Part shown: piece by piece, positions 37,371 to 46,524 of the stretch | Layout of the letters: each line of letters begins with the position of its first letter | Position numbering within the stretch: the stretch's first letter is position 1 | NCBI RefSeq assembly: GCF_027922005.1 | Contig: NZ_BSEV01000003.1 | Location: 248,001-312,000 of the forward strand | Length of the DNA stretch: 64,000 nucleotides | Direction: 5' to 3' | Source: Streptosporangium carneum | GTDB taxonomy: Bacteria > Actinomycetota > Actinomycetes > Streptosporangiales > Streptosporangiaceae | Notes under the pieces: model-generated | Seen by the model: only the letters and a program-made list of their open reading frames with translations | The model's database searches: none | Told to the model about the DNA's origin: nothing | Translations under genes and position numbers: made by a program

Positions 37371-38552
37371 GTGGACGTGCTCGACCTGGCCCGGACGCAG
37401 TTCGCGGTGACGGGAAGTCTCCACTTCCTGTTCGTCGCGCTGACGCTGGGCCTGGCCCCCCTGGTCGCGATCATGCACACCCGCCACGCCGTGACCGGCA
37501 GGCCGGACCACGAGCGGGCGACCCGCTTCTGGGGCCAGATCTACGTGACCAACTACGCGCTCGGCATCTTCACCGGCCTGGTGATGGAGTTCCAGTTCGG
37601 CCTGAGCTGGAGCGGGCTGTCGGAGTACGCCGGGGACGTCTTCGGCGCCCCCCTCGCGATCGAGACGCTCGGGGCGTTCTTCCTCGAGTCCACGTTCCTG
37701 GGGCTGTGGATCTTCGGCTGGCACCGGCTTCCCCGATGGCTCCACCTGGCCTGCATCTGGCTGGTGACGCTGACCGCCTACGCCTCCGCCTTCTGGATCA
37801 TGGTGGCGAACGCGTTCCTGCAGAACCCCGCCGGAGCCGTGGAACGCGGCGGCAGGCTGGTCCTGACCGACCTCGGCGCGCTGCTCACCAACCCGACGAT
37901 GACCATGGCGCTTCCCCACGTGATCGGCGCGAGCCTGTGGGTCGCCGGCTTCACCGTCATGGGCGCCAGCGCCTACCAGCTTTTCAGGCGGACCTCCGAG
38001 CGGGAGTTCTTCACCTCCTCGCTGCGCGCCGGCGTGCTCGCCGCGTTCGCGGGCTCACTGATCGCGGTCGGCTTCGGCTACGCGCAGTTCGGCGTGGTCT
38101 CGGCCTTCCAGCCGGACAAGTTCAAGCAGCCTCTGGCGGGGCCGGGGCTCGGGATCATGATCGGGATCGGGCAGCCGCTCCAGTTCCTCATCATGTTCGT
38201 GCTGATGCCCGTGCTGTACTGGCTGCCCCGCTGGCGGTGGGCGCAGCCGGTCCTGATGATCGTCACCCCGCTGCCGTTCCTCACCGCGATCGCGGGCTGG
38301 CTGGTCCGCGAGAACGGCCGCCAGCCGTGGCTGATCAACGGGAAACTCACCGTCGCCGACGCCATGTCCCCCGGCCTGACCTCGGGGATGGTCACCCTCT
38401 CCTTCGTCGGCTTCGCCGGAGTGCTCGGCCTGCTCGCGGTCGTCGACTACCTCCTGATCGCCAGGACCGTACGGCGCGGCCCCGCGGCCGCCACCCTCGG
38501 CGTGGACGAACCCGCCGGCCCGACGACGCGCGCGCACGCGCTCAGCCACTAG
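37371..38552 (+). CDS. cydA: Cytochrome bd oxidase subunit I
   Basis: A 393-residue heme-binding subunit of the bd-type quinol oxidase, which reduces O2 at high affinity. It opens with the expected ARTQFAVTGSLHFLFVALTLG, with the heme His in the first helices. GRQPWLINGKL (about 318-328) corresponds to the GRQPW motif, and there are about nine helices. It is shorter than E. coli CydA (over 500), which indicates the short Q-loop class. The GTG start has GGAGG seven bases upstream. It heads cydABDC, an operon of oxidase plus assembly transporter. Confidence 0.93.
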   Translation: MDVLDLARTQFAVTGSLHFLFVALTLGLAPLVAIMHTRHAVTGRPDHERATRFWGQIYVTNYALGIFTGLVMEFQFGLSWSGLSEYAGDVFGAPLAIETLGAFFLESTFLGLWIFGWHRLPRWLHLACIWLVTLTAYASAFWIMVANAFLQNPAGAVERGGRLVLTDLGALLTNPTMTMALPHVIGASLWVAGFTVMGASAYQLFRRTSEREFFTSSLRAGVLAAFAGSLIAVGFGYAQFGVVSAFQPDKFKQPLAGPGLGIMIGIGQPLQFLIMFVLMPVLYWLPRWRWAQPVLMIVTPLPFLTAIAGWLVRENGRQPWLINGKLTVADAMSPGLTSGMVTLSFVGFAGVLGLLAVVDYLLIARTVRRGPAAATLGVDEPAGPTTRAHALSH

Positions 38553-38561
38553 GAGAAGACC

Positions 38562-39329
38562 GTGGACATCCTCTGGCTCGGCGTGCTCGCCCTGCTGCTG
38601 ATCGGCTACTTCGCCCTGGAGGGCTTCGACATCGGCCTGGGCATGCTGCTGCCCGTGCTCGGCAGGACCCAGCGGGACCGGGACAGGATCGTCTCCGCCA
38701 TGGCCCCGTTCGTCCTGGCCAACGAGGTGTGGCTGGTGGCCGTCGCGGGCGTGCTGTTCGGCGCGTTCCCCGAGATCGAGGGCCGGGCGCTGTTCGGCCT
38801 CTACCCGGTCGTGGTCGCCCTGCTGGTCTCGTGGATCCTGCGCGACGCCGGCCTGTGGTTCCGCCGCCGTCTCGACGGGGCCGCGTGGCGGGCGGCCTGG
38901 GACTGGGCCGTCTGCGCCGGATCGTACGGCCTGGCGCTGAGCTGGGGCATGGCGCTGGCCGCGATCGCCGGCGGCCTGTCCGGCCCGCCGGTCGGACTCG
39001 CCGGGCTCGGCTGCGGGATCGTGGTCGCCGCGCTGTTCGCCTTCCACGGCTGGACCTTCGCCTCCTGGCTGCTGCCCGGACAGGTGACCGGCGCGAGCCG
39101 CGGGACCGGGGCGCTGGTCGTATCCGCCTGCGCGGCCGCCCTGCCCGTGGCGGCGCCGCTGGCCGTACTGGCCCCGTGGCTGCTCGGACACGCCGCGCCC
39201 GCCGAGACGCTCGGTGTGCTCAGTCTCATAATCGCGCCGTTCACGCCGCTCATGGTGGGTGCGCAAGTATGGACATGGCGCACGTTCGGTCCCAGGCGTG
39301 CGGCCGATCGGACGCCGTCGTTCTTCTAG
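38562..39329 (+). CDS. cydB: Cytochrome bd oxidase subunit II (short form)
   Basis: A 255-residue partner subunit, well below the roughly 330-380 residues usual for CydB. The start is canonical (FALEGFDIGLGMLLP, then ANEVWLVAVAGVLFGAFPEIE), and about seven helices can be counted instead of eight. The missing part appears to be internal or C-terminal; the reading frame is intact and ends before cydD. GTG follows AGGAG. It is translated directly after cydA with a 9-base gap. It should still form the CydAB core, but the shortened C-terminus is unusual. Confidence 0.87.
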   Translation: MDILWLGVLALLLIGYFALEGFDIGLGMLLPVLGRTQRDRDRIVSAMAPFVLANEVWLVAVAGVLFGAFPEIEGRALFGLYPVVVALLVSWILRDAGLWFRRRLDGAAWRAAWDWAVCAGSYGLALSWGMALAAIAGGLSGPPVGLAGLGCGIVVAALFAFHGWTFASWLLPGQVTGASRGTGALVVSACAAALPVAAPLAVLAPWLLGHAAPAETLGVLSLIIAPFTPLMVGAQVWTWRTFGPRRAADRTPSFF

Positions 39330-39336
39330 GGTTGGC

Positions 39337-40995
39337 ATGCACAAGGATCTGCTGAGGCTCGCACTGAGCGAACGGGCCGTCCGCCGCCACCTGGCGCTCT
39401 GCCTGGCCGCCGCGGTCCTGGCCGGGCTGCTCGTACTGGTTCAGGCGGAGGTGCTGTCCGGGGTTCTGTCCGGTCGGTTCGCGACCTCCGCCCTGGTCGT
39501 CCTGGCGCTGGTCGTCGGCCTCAGAGCCCTGCTCGGCCTGACGCAGGGCGTGGCGGCCGGACGCGCGAGCACCGGCGTGAAGTCGGCGCTGCGTCACCGG
39601 CTGCTGTCGCGGCTGCGGGACCTGGGCCCCGCCCGGCTCGCCTCACACCGTTCCGGCGAGCTGGTGACGCTGGCGGGACGCGGACTGGACGCCCTCGACC
39701 CCTACCTGTCGGGCTACCTCCCCGCCGCGGCGGTCGCGGCCGTCGTGCCCCTCGCCGTGCTCGTCCGGCTGTTCGCCGCCGACCTGGCCAGCGCGGCGAT
39801 CGTCCTCGTCACGCTGCCTCTCATCCCCCTCTTCGGCGCGCTGGTGGGCATGCGCACCAAGGACGTCACCGAGCGGCAGTGGCGCGCTCTGTCCCGGCTC
39901 GGCGGGCACTTCCTGGACGTGGTCAGGGGCCTGCCGACGCTGCGCGCCTTCGGCCGGGCTCGTTACCAGGCCGAGGTGATCCGGCAGGTGGCCGACGCGC
40001 ACCGGGAGGCCACGATGCGCACGCTGCGGGTGGCCTTCCTGTCGTCGCTGGTGCTGGAGCTCGCCGCGTCGCTGTCGCTGGCGCTGGTCGCGGTCCCCGT
40101 CGGCCTGCGGCTGCTGTCCGGGTCCCTGGACCTGTCCACCGCGCTGCTCGTGCTGCTCCTGGCGCCTGAGGCCTACCTCCCGCTGCGCAACATGGGCAAC
40201 AAGTTCCACGCGGCGATGGAGGGGGTCGCCGCGGCCGACCAGGCGTTCGCCGTCCTCGACGGGCAGGCGGAGGAACAGGCCGCGGCACGGGCGCCCCTGG
40301 GGAGCGCGGGCACGGCGCCGGAGATCCGGCTGGAGAACGTCACCGTGCGCTACCCGGGACGGCAGGAGGCCGCCCTCGAGGACGTCTCGCTGGTGATCTC
40401 CCCCGGCGAGCGGGTCGCGCTGGTCGGCGAGAGCGGCGCGGGCAAGAGCACCCTGCTCCACCTGCTGCTCGGCTTCGTCACCCCGACCACGGGCAGGATC
40501 CTCGTCGACGGCGTCGAGCTCGCCGGCGACGACCCGTGGCGGGAACGGCTCGCGTTCGTGCCGCAGCGGCCGCACCTGTTCGCCACGTCGGTGGCCGACA
40601 ACATACGCCTCGGCTCCCCCGGCGCGACGACCGACGAGGTTCGGGCCGCGGCGAGCGCGGCGCACGCGGACGAGTTCGTCGCGGCCCTGCCGGAGGGCTA
40701 CGAGACGGCGCTCGGCGAGCGCGGCGCGAACCTGTCGGCCGGACAGCGGCAGCGGATCGCGCTCGCCCGCGCCTTCTGCCGCCCCTCGGCCGACCTGCTG
40801 CTCCTCGACGAGCCGACCGCCCGGCTCGACGGCCGGAGCGAGGCGGCGATCGTGACCGCGACCCGTGAGCTCGCCGAGGGCCGCACCGCCGTGATCGTCG
40901 CCCACAGACCCGCGATGATCGACCTGGCGGACCGGGTGATCCGGATCGCCGAAGGGCGCGTCGTCCCCGCCGCGCTGACCGGAGGGGCCCGATGA
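39337..40995 (+). CDS. cydD: ABC exporter subunit CydD
   Basis: A 552-residue half-transporter. The N-terminal membrane domain covers about 1-320. The nucleotide-binding domain has Walker A GESGAGKST (about 365), signature LSAGQRQR (about 467) and Walker B DLLLLDEP. CydDC exports glutathione or cysteine, or binds heme, for bd oxidase assembly. The ATG at 39337 follows GTTGGC; upstream in-frame codons overlap cydB. The last four bases overlap cydC (ATGA), so the pair is translationally coupled. Confidence 0.9.
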   Translation: MHKDLLRLALSERAVRRHLALCLAAAVLAGLLVLVQAEVLSGVLSGRFATSALVVLALVVGLRALLGLTQGVAAGRASTGVKSALRHRLLSRLRDLGPARLASHRSGELVTLAGRGLDALDPYLSGYLPAAAVAAVVPLAVLVRLFAADLASAAIVLVTLPLIPLFGALVGMRTKDVTERQWRALSRLGGHFLDVVRGLPTLRAFGRARYQAEVIRQVADAHREATMRTLRVAFLSSLVLELAASLSLALVAVPVGLRLLSGSLDLSTALLVLLLAPEAYLPLRNMGNKFHAAMEGVAAADQAFAVLDGQAEEQAAARAPLGSAGTAPEIRLENVTVRYPGRQEAALEDVSLVISPGERVALVGESGAGKSTLLHLLLGFVTPTTGRILVDGVELAGDDPWRERLAFVPQRPHLFATSVADNIRLGSPGATTDEVRAAASAAHADEFVAALPEGYETALGERGANLSAGQRQRIALARAFCRPSADLLLLDEPTARLDGRSEAAIVTATRELAEGRTAVIVAHRPAMIDLADRVIRIAEGRVVPAALTGGAR

Positions 40996-42701
40996 GACGC
41001 ACAGGACTGATCACAGGCCCGATGAGGCGGACGGGCGGGCGGACGGCCCTGGCCATGGCGGCCGGGGCGGCGGCCGAACTGGCCGGGCTCGGACTGATCG
41101 GGTCGGCGGCGTGGCTGATCACCAGGGCCGCCGAGCAACCGCCGCTGGCCGCGCTGAGCGTGGCGATCGTCGGCGTCAGGGCGTTCGCGACGACCAAGGG
41201 CCTCTTCCGGTACGGCGAGCGCCTGGCCGGGCACGACGTCGCGCTGCGCGCCCAGGCCACGACCAGGGAAGGCCTCTACCGGGCGCTCATACCGGCGGGA
41301 CCGCTGAAGCAGCGGGGAGCCGACCTGCTCAGCCGGATGGTCGACGACACGGACGCGGCACAGGACCTGCTGGTGCGCTGCCTGCTTCCCGCGGCCGCGG
41401 CGCTGGTGACCGGGGTGGCCTCGGTGGTGCTCGGGCTGTTCCTGCTGCCCGCCGCCGCGCTGGCGCTGCTGGCCGGGCTGCTGGTCGCCGGGGTGCTGAT
41501 CCCCGCGGGAACGGCCGCCGCCGCACGGCGCTGGTCGGCGCGGATCGCGCCCGCGCGGGCGGATCTGGCCGCCAGGGTCGCCGACCTGGTGCACGGCTCC
41601 GCCGACCTGGCCGCCTACGGCGCGACCGGCAGGGCGCTGGCCGCCTGCGCCGAAGCCGACGCCCGCCTGGCCGCCCTGGAGCACCGCCAGTCCAGGGCGA
41701 ACGCGGTGGCCACCGGGCTGGGAGCGCTGACCCAGGGCATGACGGTGCTGGCGGTCGTCTGGATCGCCGCGGGCTCGGGGACCGGCAGGGTCGCCACCGC
41801 GGTGCTCGCGCTGACCGCGCTGGTCTCGTTCGAGCCCGTGCTGCCGATGGCCGCCGCCGCGGAACGGCTGACCGGAGTGCTCGCCGCCCTTCGCCGCCTG
41901 AGGGAGGTTCGCGCGACCCCGCCCGCCGTGGCGGAGCCCGCCCGTCCCGTCCCCGTCCCCGAAGGGCCGCTGACCGTCGAGATCGACGACCTGGTGGTCC
42001 GGCACGCCCCCGGCCGTCCCGCCGCGCTGGACGGCGTCAGCCTGACCCTCGCCCCGGGACGGCGCGTCGCCCTGGTCGGTCCCAGCGGCGCGGGCAAGAG
42101 CACCCTGCTGTCGGCCATGATGCGTCTGGTCGAACCGGAGTCGGGGACGATCAGGCTGAACGAGGTCGACCTCGGGGAGCTGTCCTCCGACGACGCCAGG
42201 CGGGTGATGACGGGGCTGACCCAGGACCCCTACGTGTTCCAGGCGTCGCTGCGGGACAACCTGCGCCTGGCCGGCCCTGAGGCGAGCCAGGAGGAGCTCG
42301 CGGAGGCCGTACGGCGGGCCCGCCTCGACCGGTGGGTCGAGCGGACCGGGTGGGACGCCATGCTCGGCGAGGACGGGCGGACGGTCTCTGGGGGCCAGCT
42401 GCAGCGCCTGGCGCTGGCCAGGGCGCTGCTGAACGCGCCGCCCGTGCTGCTGCTGGACGAACCCGCCGAGGCCCTGGACGAGGAGACCGCGGACGCGCTC
42501 ATGACCGACCTGCTGGACGCGACGAACGGCCACACGACCCTGCTGGTCACGCACCGCCTGCGCGGGCTCGAGCGGGTTGACGAGATCATCGTGCTGGAGA
42601 ACGGCTCGGTCGCGCAGCGGGGCACCCACGAGGAGCTGGTCGGCGTCCCGGGGTACTACCGCGACCTGTGGAGCTCGGAGGCCCTGACCGCGGGACGCTG
42701 A
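40992..42701 (+). CDS. cydC: ABC exporter subunit CydC
   Basis: A 569-residue half-transporter, partner of CydD. The membrane domain is about 20-320. The ATPase domain has Walker A GPSGAGKST (about 364), signature VSGGQLQR (about 464) and Walker B VLLLDEPAEALD. ATG overlaps the CydD stop. Together the heterodimer supports maturation of cytochrome bd. The terminator at 42741 ends the operon. Confidence 0.9.
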   Translation: MRRTGLITGPMRRTGGRTALAMAAGAAAELAGLGLIGSAAWLITRAAEQPPLAALSVAIVGVRAFATTKGLFRYGERLAGHDVALRAQATTREGLYRALIPAGPLKQRGADLLSRMVDDTDAAQDLLVRCLLPAAAALVTGVASVVLGLFLLPAAALALLAGLLVAGVLIPAGTAAAARRWSARIAPARADLAARVADLVHGSADLAAYGATGRALAACAEADARLAALEHRQSRANAVATGLGALTQGMTVLAVVWIAAGSGTGRVATAVLALTALVSFEPVLPMAAAAERLTGVLAALRRLREVRATPPAVAEPARPVPVPEGPLTVEIDDLVVRHAPGRPAALDGVSLTLAPGRRVALVGPSGAGKSTLLSAMMRLVEPESGTIRLNEVDLGELSSDDARRVMTGLTQDPYVFQASLRDNLRLAGPEASQEELAEAVRRARLDRWVERTGWDAMLGEDGRTVSGGQLQRLALARALLNAPPVLLLDEPAEALDEETADALMTDLLDATNGHTTLLVTHRLRGLERVDEIIVLENGSVAQRGTHEELVGVPGYYRDLWSSEALTAGR

Positions 42702-42740
42702 CGGGCCGCCCGGGCCCGCAGGCGGGCTCACGAAGCGAGA

Positions 42741-42775
42741 CGTGCCGCCGGGTCCGCAGCGACCCCGGCGGCACG
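42741..42775. terminator. Terminator between cydC and the HtrA gene
   Basis: A stem CGTGCCGCCGGG(T)C with GACCCCGGCGGCACG, one bulged base, loop CGCAG. It lies between two convergent genes and can serve both. Confidence 0.75.
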
Positions 42776-42798
42776 CCTCGTTGATGAGCCTACTGAGG

Positions 42799-44124
42799 CT
42801 ACTGACCCGTCTTCTCCGCCAGGGTCACGGTGGCGGTCTGGGGCCGCCCGTCGCGGACGTAGGCGATGGTCACTTTGTCCCCCGGCTTGAAGCCCCTGAC
42901 CGCGCCGATCACGGTGGCGGCGTCCTCGACCTGGGTGTCGTTGATCTTGGTGATCAGGTCGCCCTGCCTGATCCCGGCGGCGGCGGCCGGGCTGCCCTCC
43001 GAGACCTGGCCCACCAGGGCCCCGCCCGCGTCACCGGTGGCGTCGGCGAGGCTCACGCCCAGGAAGGCGTGGGTGACCTTGCCCGTCTCGATGAGCTGCT
43101 GCGCGACCTGCTTCGCGGTGTTGATCGGGATGGCGAAGCCGACCCCGATGCTCCCCTCGCCGCCGTTGGTGGCGATGGCGCTGTTGATGCCGATCACCTC
43201 TCCGGCCGCGTTGACCAGCGCGCCGCCCGAGTTGCCCGGGTTGATCGCCGCGTCGGTCTGGATCGCGCCGCCGATGGTGGTCGGCCCGCCGCCGCTCTGC
43301 TGCTGCTGCATGCCGCCCCAGCCGGGGGGCAGCTGCTGCCGCTGCTCACCGCCGACGGTCAGCGTGCGGTTCAGCGCGCTGACGATCCCGGCGGTCACCG
43401 AGCCGGAAAGGCCGAGCGGGCTGCCGATGGCGAGCACGGAGTCGCCCACCTTGATCTTGTCGCTGTCGCCGATCGTCGCCTTGGTGAGGTTGGAGACGTC
43501 GTTGGCCCGGATGACGGCGAGGTCGGTGGCGGGGTCGGTGCCGACGACCGTCGCGGAGGCGGTCCTGCCGTCGCTGAACTTGACGCTCACCTGGCCGCCC
43601 TGTCCGCCTGCCGCGACCACGTGGTTGTTGGTCAGGATCAGGCCGTCGGCCGACAGCACGACGCCGGACCCCTCGCCGCCGCCGTTGGCGGTCTTGACCT
43701 CGATGGAGACCACGGAGGGCTGGACGGCCCTGGCCACGTCGGCGACCGTGGTCAGATTGCTGACCTGCCGTACGGCCGGAGCGGAGGAAGAGGAGGCGGC
43801 GACCGGGGTCGCGGCGCCGAACGAGGTCGCGACGAAGGCCCCCGTCACCCCGCCGCCGAGGGCCATCGCGGCCAGCGCCAGCCCCGCGCCCAGCTTCTGC
43901 CCGGCGGTGAGCGAGCCCCGCTGGGCGGGCACATGGGCGGGCATCTGGGTGGACGCGGCCAGCGGGTCGAGCACCGGGTGGATCAACGTCGGCTGCGGCC
44001 CGGTGTCCCTGTCCGACGCGTAACCGCCGGCCCGCGGCGGCACCTTGCCGAACTGGCTCCAGCCCTCGTTCTCACGGGCCGCCTCGACCGGGGTGTTCTC
44101 CTGCTCATTCTTGTTCGGGTCCAT
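42799..44124 (-). CDS. htrA: S1C serine protease, HtrA/PepD type
   Basis: A 441-residue membrane-anchored trypsin-like protease. A cytoplasmic N-terminal tail of about 75 residues precedes one transmembrane helix (LGAGLALAAMALGGGVTGAFVATSF). The protease domain carries His in LTNNHVV, Asp in TDLAVI and Ser in GNSGG. A PDZ domain closes the protein (GALVGQVSEGSPAAAAGIRQGDLITKIN). It degrades or refolds damaged envelope proteins. ATG 44124 follows GGGGGAA; an in-frame ATG at 44145 is possible. Insert QQQLPPGWGGMQQQQSGGG is a Gln/Gly-rich loop before the active-site Ser. Confidence 0.9.
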   Translation of the reverse strand: MDPNKNEQENTPVEAARENEGWSQFGKVPPRAGGYASDRDTGPQPTLIHPVLDPLAASTQMPAHVPAQRGSLTAGQKLGAGLALAAMALGGGVTGAFVATSFGAATPVAASSSSAPAVRQVSNLTTVADVARAVQPSVVSIEVKTANGGGEGSGVVLSADGLILTNNHVVAAGGQGGQVSVKFSDGRTASATVVGTDPATDLAVIRANDVSNLTKATIGDSDKIKVGDSVLAIGSPLGLSGSVTAGIVSALNRTLTVGGEQRQQLPPGWGGMQQQQSGGGPTTIGGAIQTDAAINPGNSGGALVNAAGEVIGINSAIATNGGEGSIGVGFAIPINTAKQVAQQLIETGKVTHAFLGVSLADATGDAGGALVGQVSEGSPAAAAGIRQGDLITKINDTQVEDAATVIGAVRGFKPGDKVTIAYVRDGRPQTATVTLAEKTGQ

Positions 44125-44460
44125 GTCTTCCCCCACGTCCTTCATCCGCCCGTGGATCGCGGAGCGGCGCCCGGTGGTTCCGGTACACCAAAACCATGCC
44201 TGAGCGGACGTAAGAGCAGGTTAAGAGGATGATCGGTCCCTGCCGATTCCTCTGACGGCGGCTTTATCAGCCGTGCTCAGCGGCGTTTCCGGCGCGGGCG
44301 ATCGGCCTGAAACTTCTTCTGCCGCCTGGGACGCAGGTCATTGGGCCGATGGGTCAGTGCCCACATCCTGCCGTACGGTCCGCGTCATGACGCCGAACGG
44401 CCCCGCCGGCTTCCCGCCCAGGCCCAGCGGACAGCGGCTCTCCGCCGACCTTCTCAGCGG
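44125..44460. other. Region upstream of htrA, no supported gene
   Basis: About 335 bases. A plus-strand ATG at 44388 opens a Pro/Gly-rich frame without a ribosome-binding site that runs over the NUDIX-like gene; I do not accept it. The htrA promoter should lie at the left. No hairpin or RNA stood out. Confidence 0.4.
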
Positions 44461-45021
44461 TCAGGAAGCGGCGGACGGCGGCGGGAGGGGCCGCTCCGCC
44501 AGCTTCTGGATGCGTGCCAGGTCGGCGGCGCCGACGTCGACGTCGCGGATCCGGCGCGTCCACCACCCCCAGATCGGCTCCAGGCCGGGGGCCGCGCTCC
44601 AGCCGGTTTCGGTGACCTCACCGCGCGCGTAGGCGACGGTGCGGTCGGCCAGCGCCTGGAGTTCGGCGCGGTTGGTCCAGCGGGTGTCGCAGGCGTAGGC
44701 GGCGGACGGCTGCAGCGCGCCGGTCACGGTGGCGCGGTAGATCGTCCAGTGGTGTCCCGGCGTCCGTCCGGCCTGAACGGCACGGTGGCAGTGGTCGGCC
44801 CGCCATCCGTCGGTCACGCGCTCCAGGGACATCACGGCCATGCCAAGCTGTTCGGCGACCTCGATGCGGGCGGCGAGTTCGAGGTCGCCGTGAGCGTCGT
44901 CGTGTCCGACGACCGACGTCCAGGCGTGCGGGTGATCGGCGTCTCTGATGAGCAGGTACCGGCCGGGCGCGTCAACGATCAGAACGCCGACGCGGGTGTG
45001 GTCGCACACGGCGAAGCTCAT
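44461..45021 (-). CDS. NUDIX-fold protein with degenerate NUDIX box
   Basis: A 186-residue protein with a NUDIX-like fold order: VGVLIVDAPGRYLLIRDADHPHAW, then GHDDAHGDLELAARIEVAEQLGM where the NUDIX box should be. The box REUxEE reads IEVAEQ, so the conserved Arg and one metal-binding Glu are lost. The following WTIYRATVTG and a C-terminal helix keep the usual layout. It may bind nucleotides without hydrolysing them, or use altered chemistry. It shares direction with htrA but is separated by 336 bases. Confidence 0.62.
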   Translation of the reverse strand: MSFAVCDHTRVGVLIVDAPGRYLLIRDADHPHAWTSVVGHDDAHGDLELAARIEVAEQLGMAVMSLERVTDGWRADHCHRAVQAGRTPGHHWTIYRATVTGALQPSAAYACDTRWTNRAELQALADRTVAYARGEVTETGWSAAPGLEPIWGWWTRRIRDVDVGAADLARIQKLAERPLPPPSAAS

Positions 45022-45268
45022 CGGCCCGCCGTCCCGGGGCGCCGGCAGGACATGGCGATCTCGTGCACGGCGCGCTCCCCGCTCCCCGCATCGACTGTGA
45101 TCACGAATTGAAGATAGCCGACGGCGGCACGGCCAGGGGCGGGACGAGTCGCGCTGTCACCGCGGTTCCGCCGCCGGGAGGGCCGCCGGCGAGCGCGAGG
45201 AGGACCTGGTCGCCTCGACGGTCGAGGGGCCCGACCCGGTCCTGTACGCCTCGCGCGCGAACGTCGGA

Positions 45269-46042
45269 CTACTTGGGGATCTTGTCCCGGTGACGCGGGC
45301 AGAGGCTGACGACGGCCGCGCCCGCCACGTATCCGGATGTCTCGGCGCCGAGTTCGCCGGCGTTGCTGGTCGCGACCTCGATGAGGTCACGTCCCTGGTC
45401 CAGGGCCGCGCAGACCTCCCGGCCGCGCCGCAGGAGGTCGTCCTCGTCCCGGTTCTTCAGGTCGGCCCGCTGCCGCATGGTGATCAGGAAGATCTCCTTG
45501 TTCTCCTTCTCCCCCCCGTTCGGCAGGCCGGTCGGCTCCTCGGTCGGCTCCTCTGTCGGCTCCTCGGTCGGGGTGGGAGTCGGCGTCTCGCTCGGCTCGG
45601 TGTCGGCCGTACGGGACGGCTCGGCGCTCTTCGACACGTTCACCGACGCGACCGGGTCCTCGCCCCTGTTCAGCAGGACGACCGCTCCGCCCACCAGGGC
45701 GAGCACGACCACCACCGCGACGACCACGCCTATCACCACTCCCTTCCCGCCCTTGCCCGGAGGCGGGGCGGGCGGTCCCGGCTGCCATCCGGGCGGCGGC
45801 CCCACGGGTGGCTGCTGCCATCCCTGGGGCGGTCCTGGCTGGGGATAGGGCTGCGTCGGCTGCTGCCCGTATCCCGGGCCCTGCTGGGGTGGATACGGCT
45901 GCTGCTGAGGCTGACCTGGGGGCGCGGGCGGCCACTGCTGAGGCTGACCGGGCGGATACGGCTGCTGCTGAGGCTGGCCGGGCGGCGCAGGCGGCCACTG
46001 CTGAGGCTGGCCGGGCTGATACGGCTGCTGCGGAGGATGCAC
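45269..46042 (-). CDS. Proline/glutamine-rich single-pass membrane protein with C-terminal DUF732-like domain
   Basis: A 257-residue protein. The N-terminal 95 residues are Pro/Gln/Gly-rich with two copies of a 21-residue unit beginning PGQPQQWPPAPPGQP. Then comes one transmembrane helix (GVVIGVVVAVVVVLALVGGAVVLL) and an acidic Thr/Pro/Glu linker (TEEPTEEPTEEPT). The outer domain of about 85 residues has two Cys (REVCAALDQG and VVSLCPRH) that could form a disulfide, as in DUF732 proteins. The start is GTG 46042 after GGGGTGGGG. The function is unknown; the topology is intracellular tail with extracellular domain. Confidence 0.65.
   Translation of the reverse strand: MHPPQQPYQPGQPQQWPPAPPGQPQQQPYPPGQPQQWPPAPPGQPQQQPYPPQQGPGYGQQPTQPYPQPGPPQGWQQPPVGPPPGWQPGPPAPPPGKGGKGVVIGVVVAVVVVLALVGGAVVLLNRGEDPVASVNVSKSAEPSRTADTEPSETPTPTPTEEPTEEPTEEPTGLPNGGEKENKEIFLITMRQRADLKNRDEDDLLRRGREVCAALDQGRDLIEVATSNAGELGAETSGYVAGAAVVSLCPRHRDKIPK
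45905..46030 (-). repeat. Tandem repeat coding the Pro/Gln unit
   Basis: Two near-identical copies of an approximately 63-base unit (CAGCAGTGGCCGCCTGCGCC as its core on the minus strand) encode the repeated PGQPQQWPPAPPG peptide. It is prone to copy-number change. Confidence 0.7.
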
Positions 46043-46202
46043 CCGCGCACAATACGCCCCACCCCTGACGTTCCATCCAGAAATACCGGGATAGATGCCC
46101 AAAAGAGACAGCCGAAAGCGGTCGAACCCCTCGTCAACCAGGTGTCGACGAGGACCGGGAACCGGGCGCGCCCGGATCGGAGCCGTGGCCGCGCCGCGCA
46201 CC

Positions 46203-46370
46203 TCAGAAGGTGAAGCCCTCCTGCGGCCTCTCCGTCCCCGGGACACCGTTCAGCTCGGCCTCGAGGCCGGGCAGCAGGCGTTCGAGGGCCTCGTGCCACT
46301 CACGGTGCCGCCCGGGGTGTTCGACCACGGTTCCGCACGTCCTGCACACAGGGGGCTGGGTCTGCGTCAT
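46203..46370 (-). CDS. Small Cys/His protein (55 aa)
   Basis: A 55-residue protein, MTQTQPPVCRTCGTVVEHPG followed by RHREWHEALERLLPGLEAEL. CRTC and the following HPGRH-x2-WH look like a small zinc-binding unit leading into one amphipathic helix. GGAGG lies nine bases before the ATG at 46370. It has no signal peptide. The function is unknown. Confidence 0.6.
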   Translation of the reverse strand: MTQTQPPVCRTCGTVVEHPGRHREWHEALERLLPGLEAELNGVPGTERPQEGFTF

Positions 46371-46524
46371 GTCGGGATCCCTCCGGGATAGGCGATCGGA
46401 CAGCACCCGCCGGAGGGGAGACCACCTTCCCGTCCGGCCTCGCGGACTGTCGCCTGCCCCGACAGACGGCTCCAGAACCATATTCCGCCGACGGGTTCGG
46501 AGTCCCGCCTCCTCCAGCCCTTCG

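Noticed and set aside
44388-44632. Plus-strand frame MTPNGPAGFPPRPSGQ... upstream of htrA
   Set aside because: No ribosome-binding site, biased composition, and antisense overlap with the NUDIX-like gene.
45180-45290. Plus-strand frame reading ...LVASTVEGPDPVLYASRANVG, possible gene remnant
   Set aside because: It is short, lacks a start or ribosome-binding site, and the minus-strand gene at 45269 overlaps it. No clear homology can be asserted.
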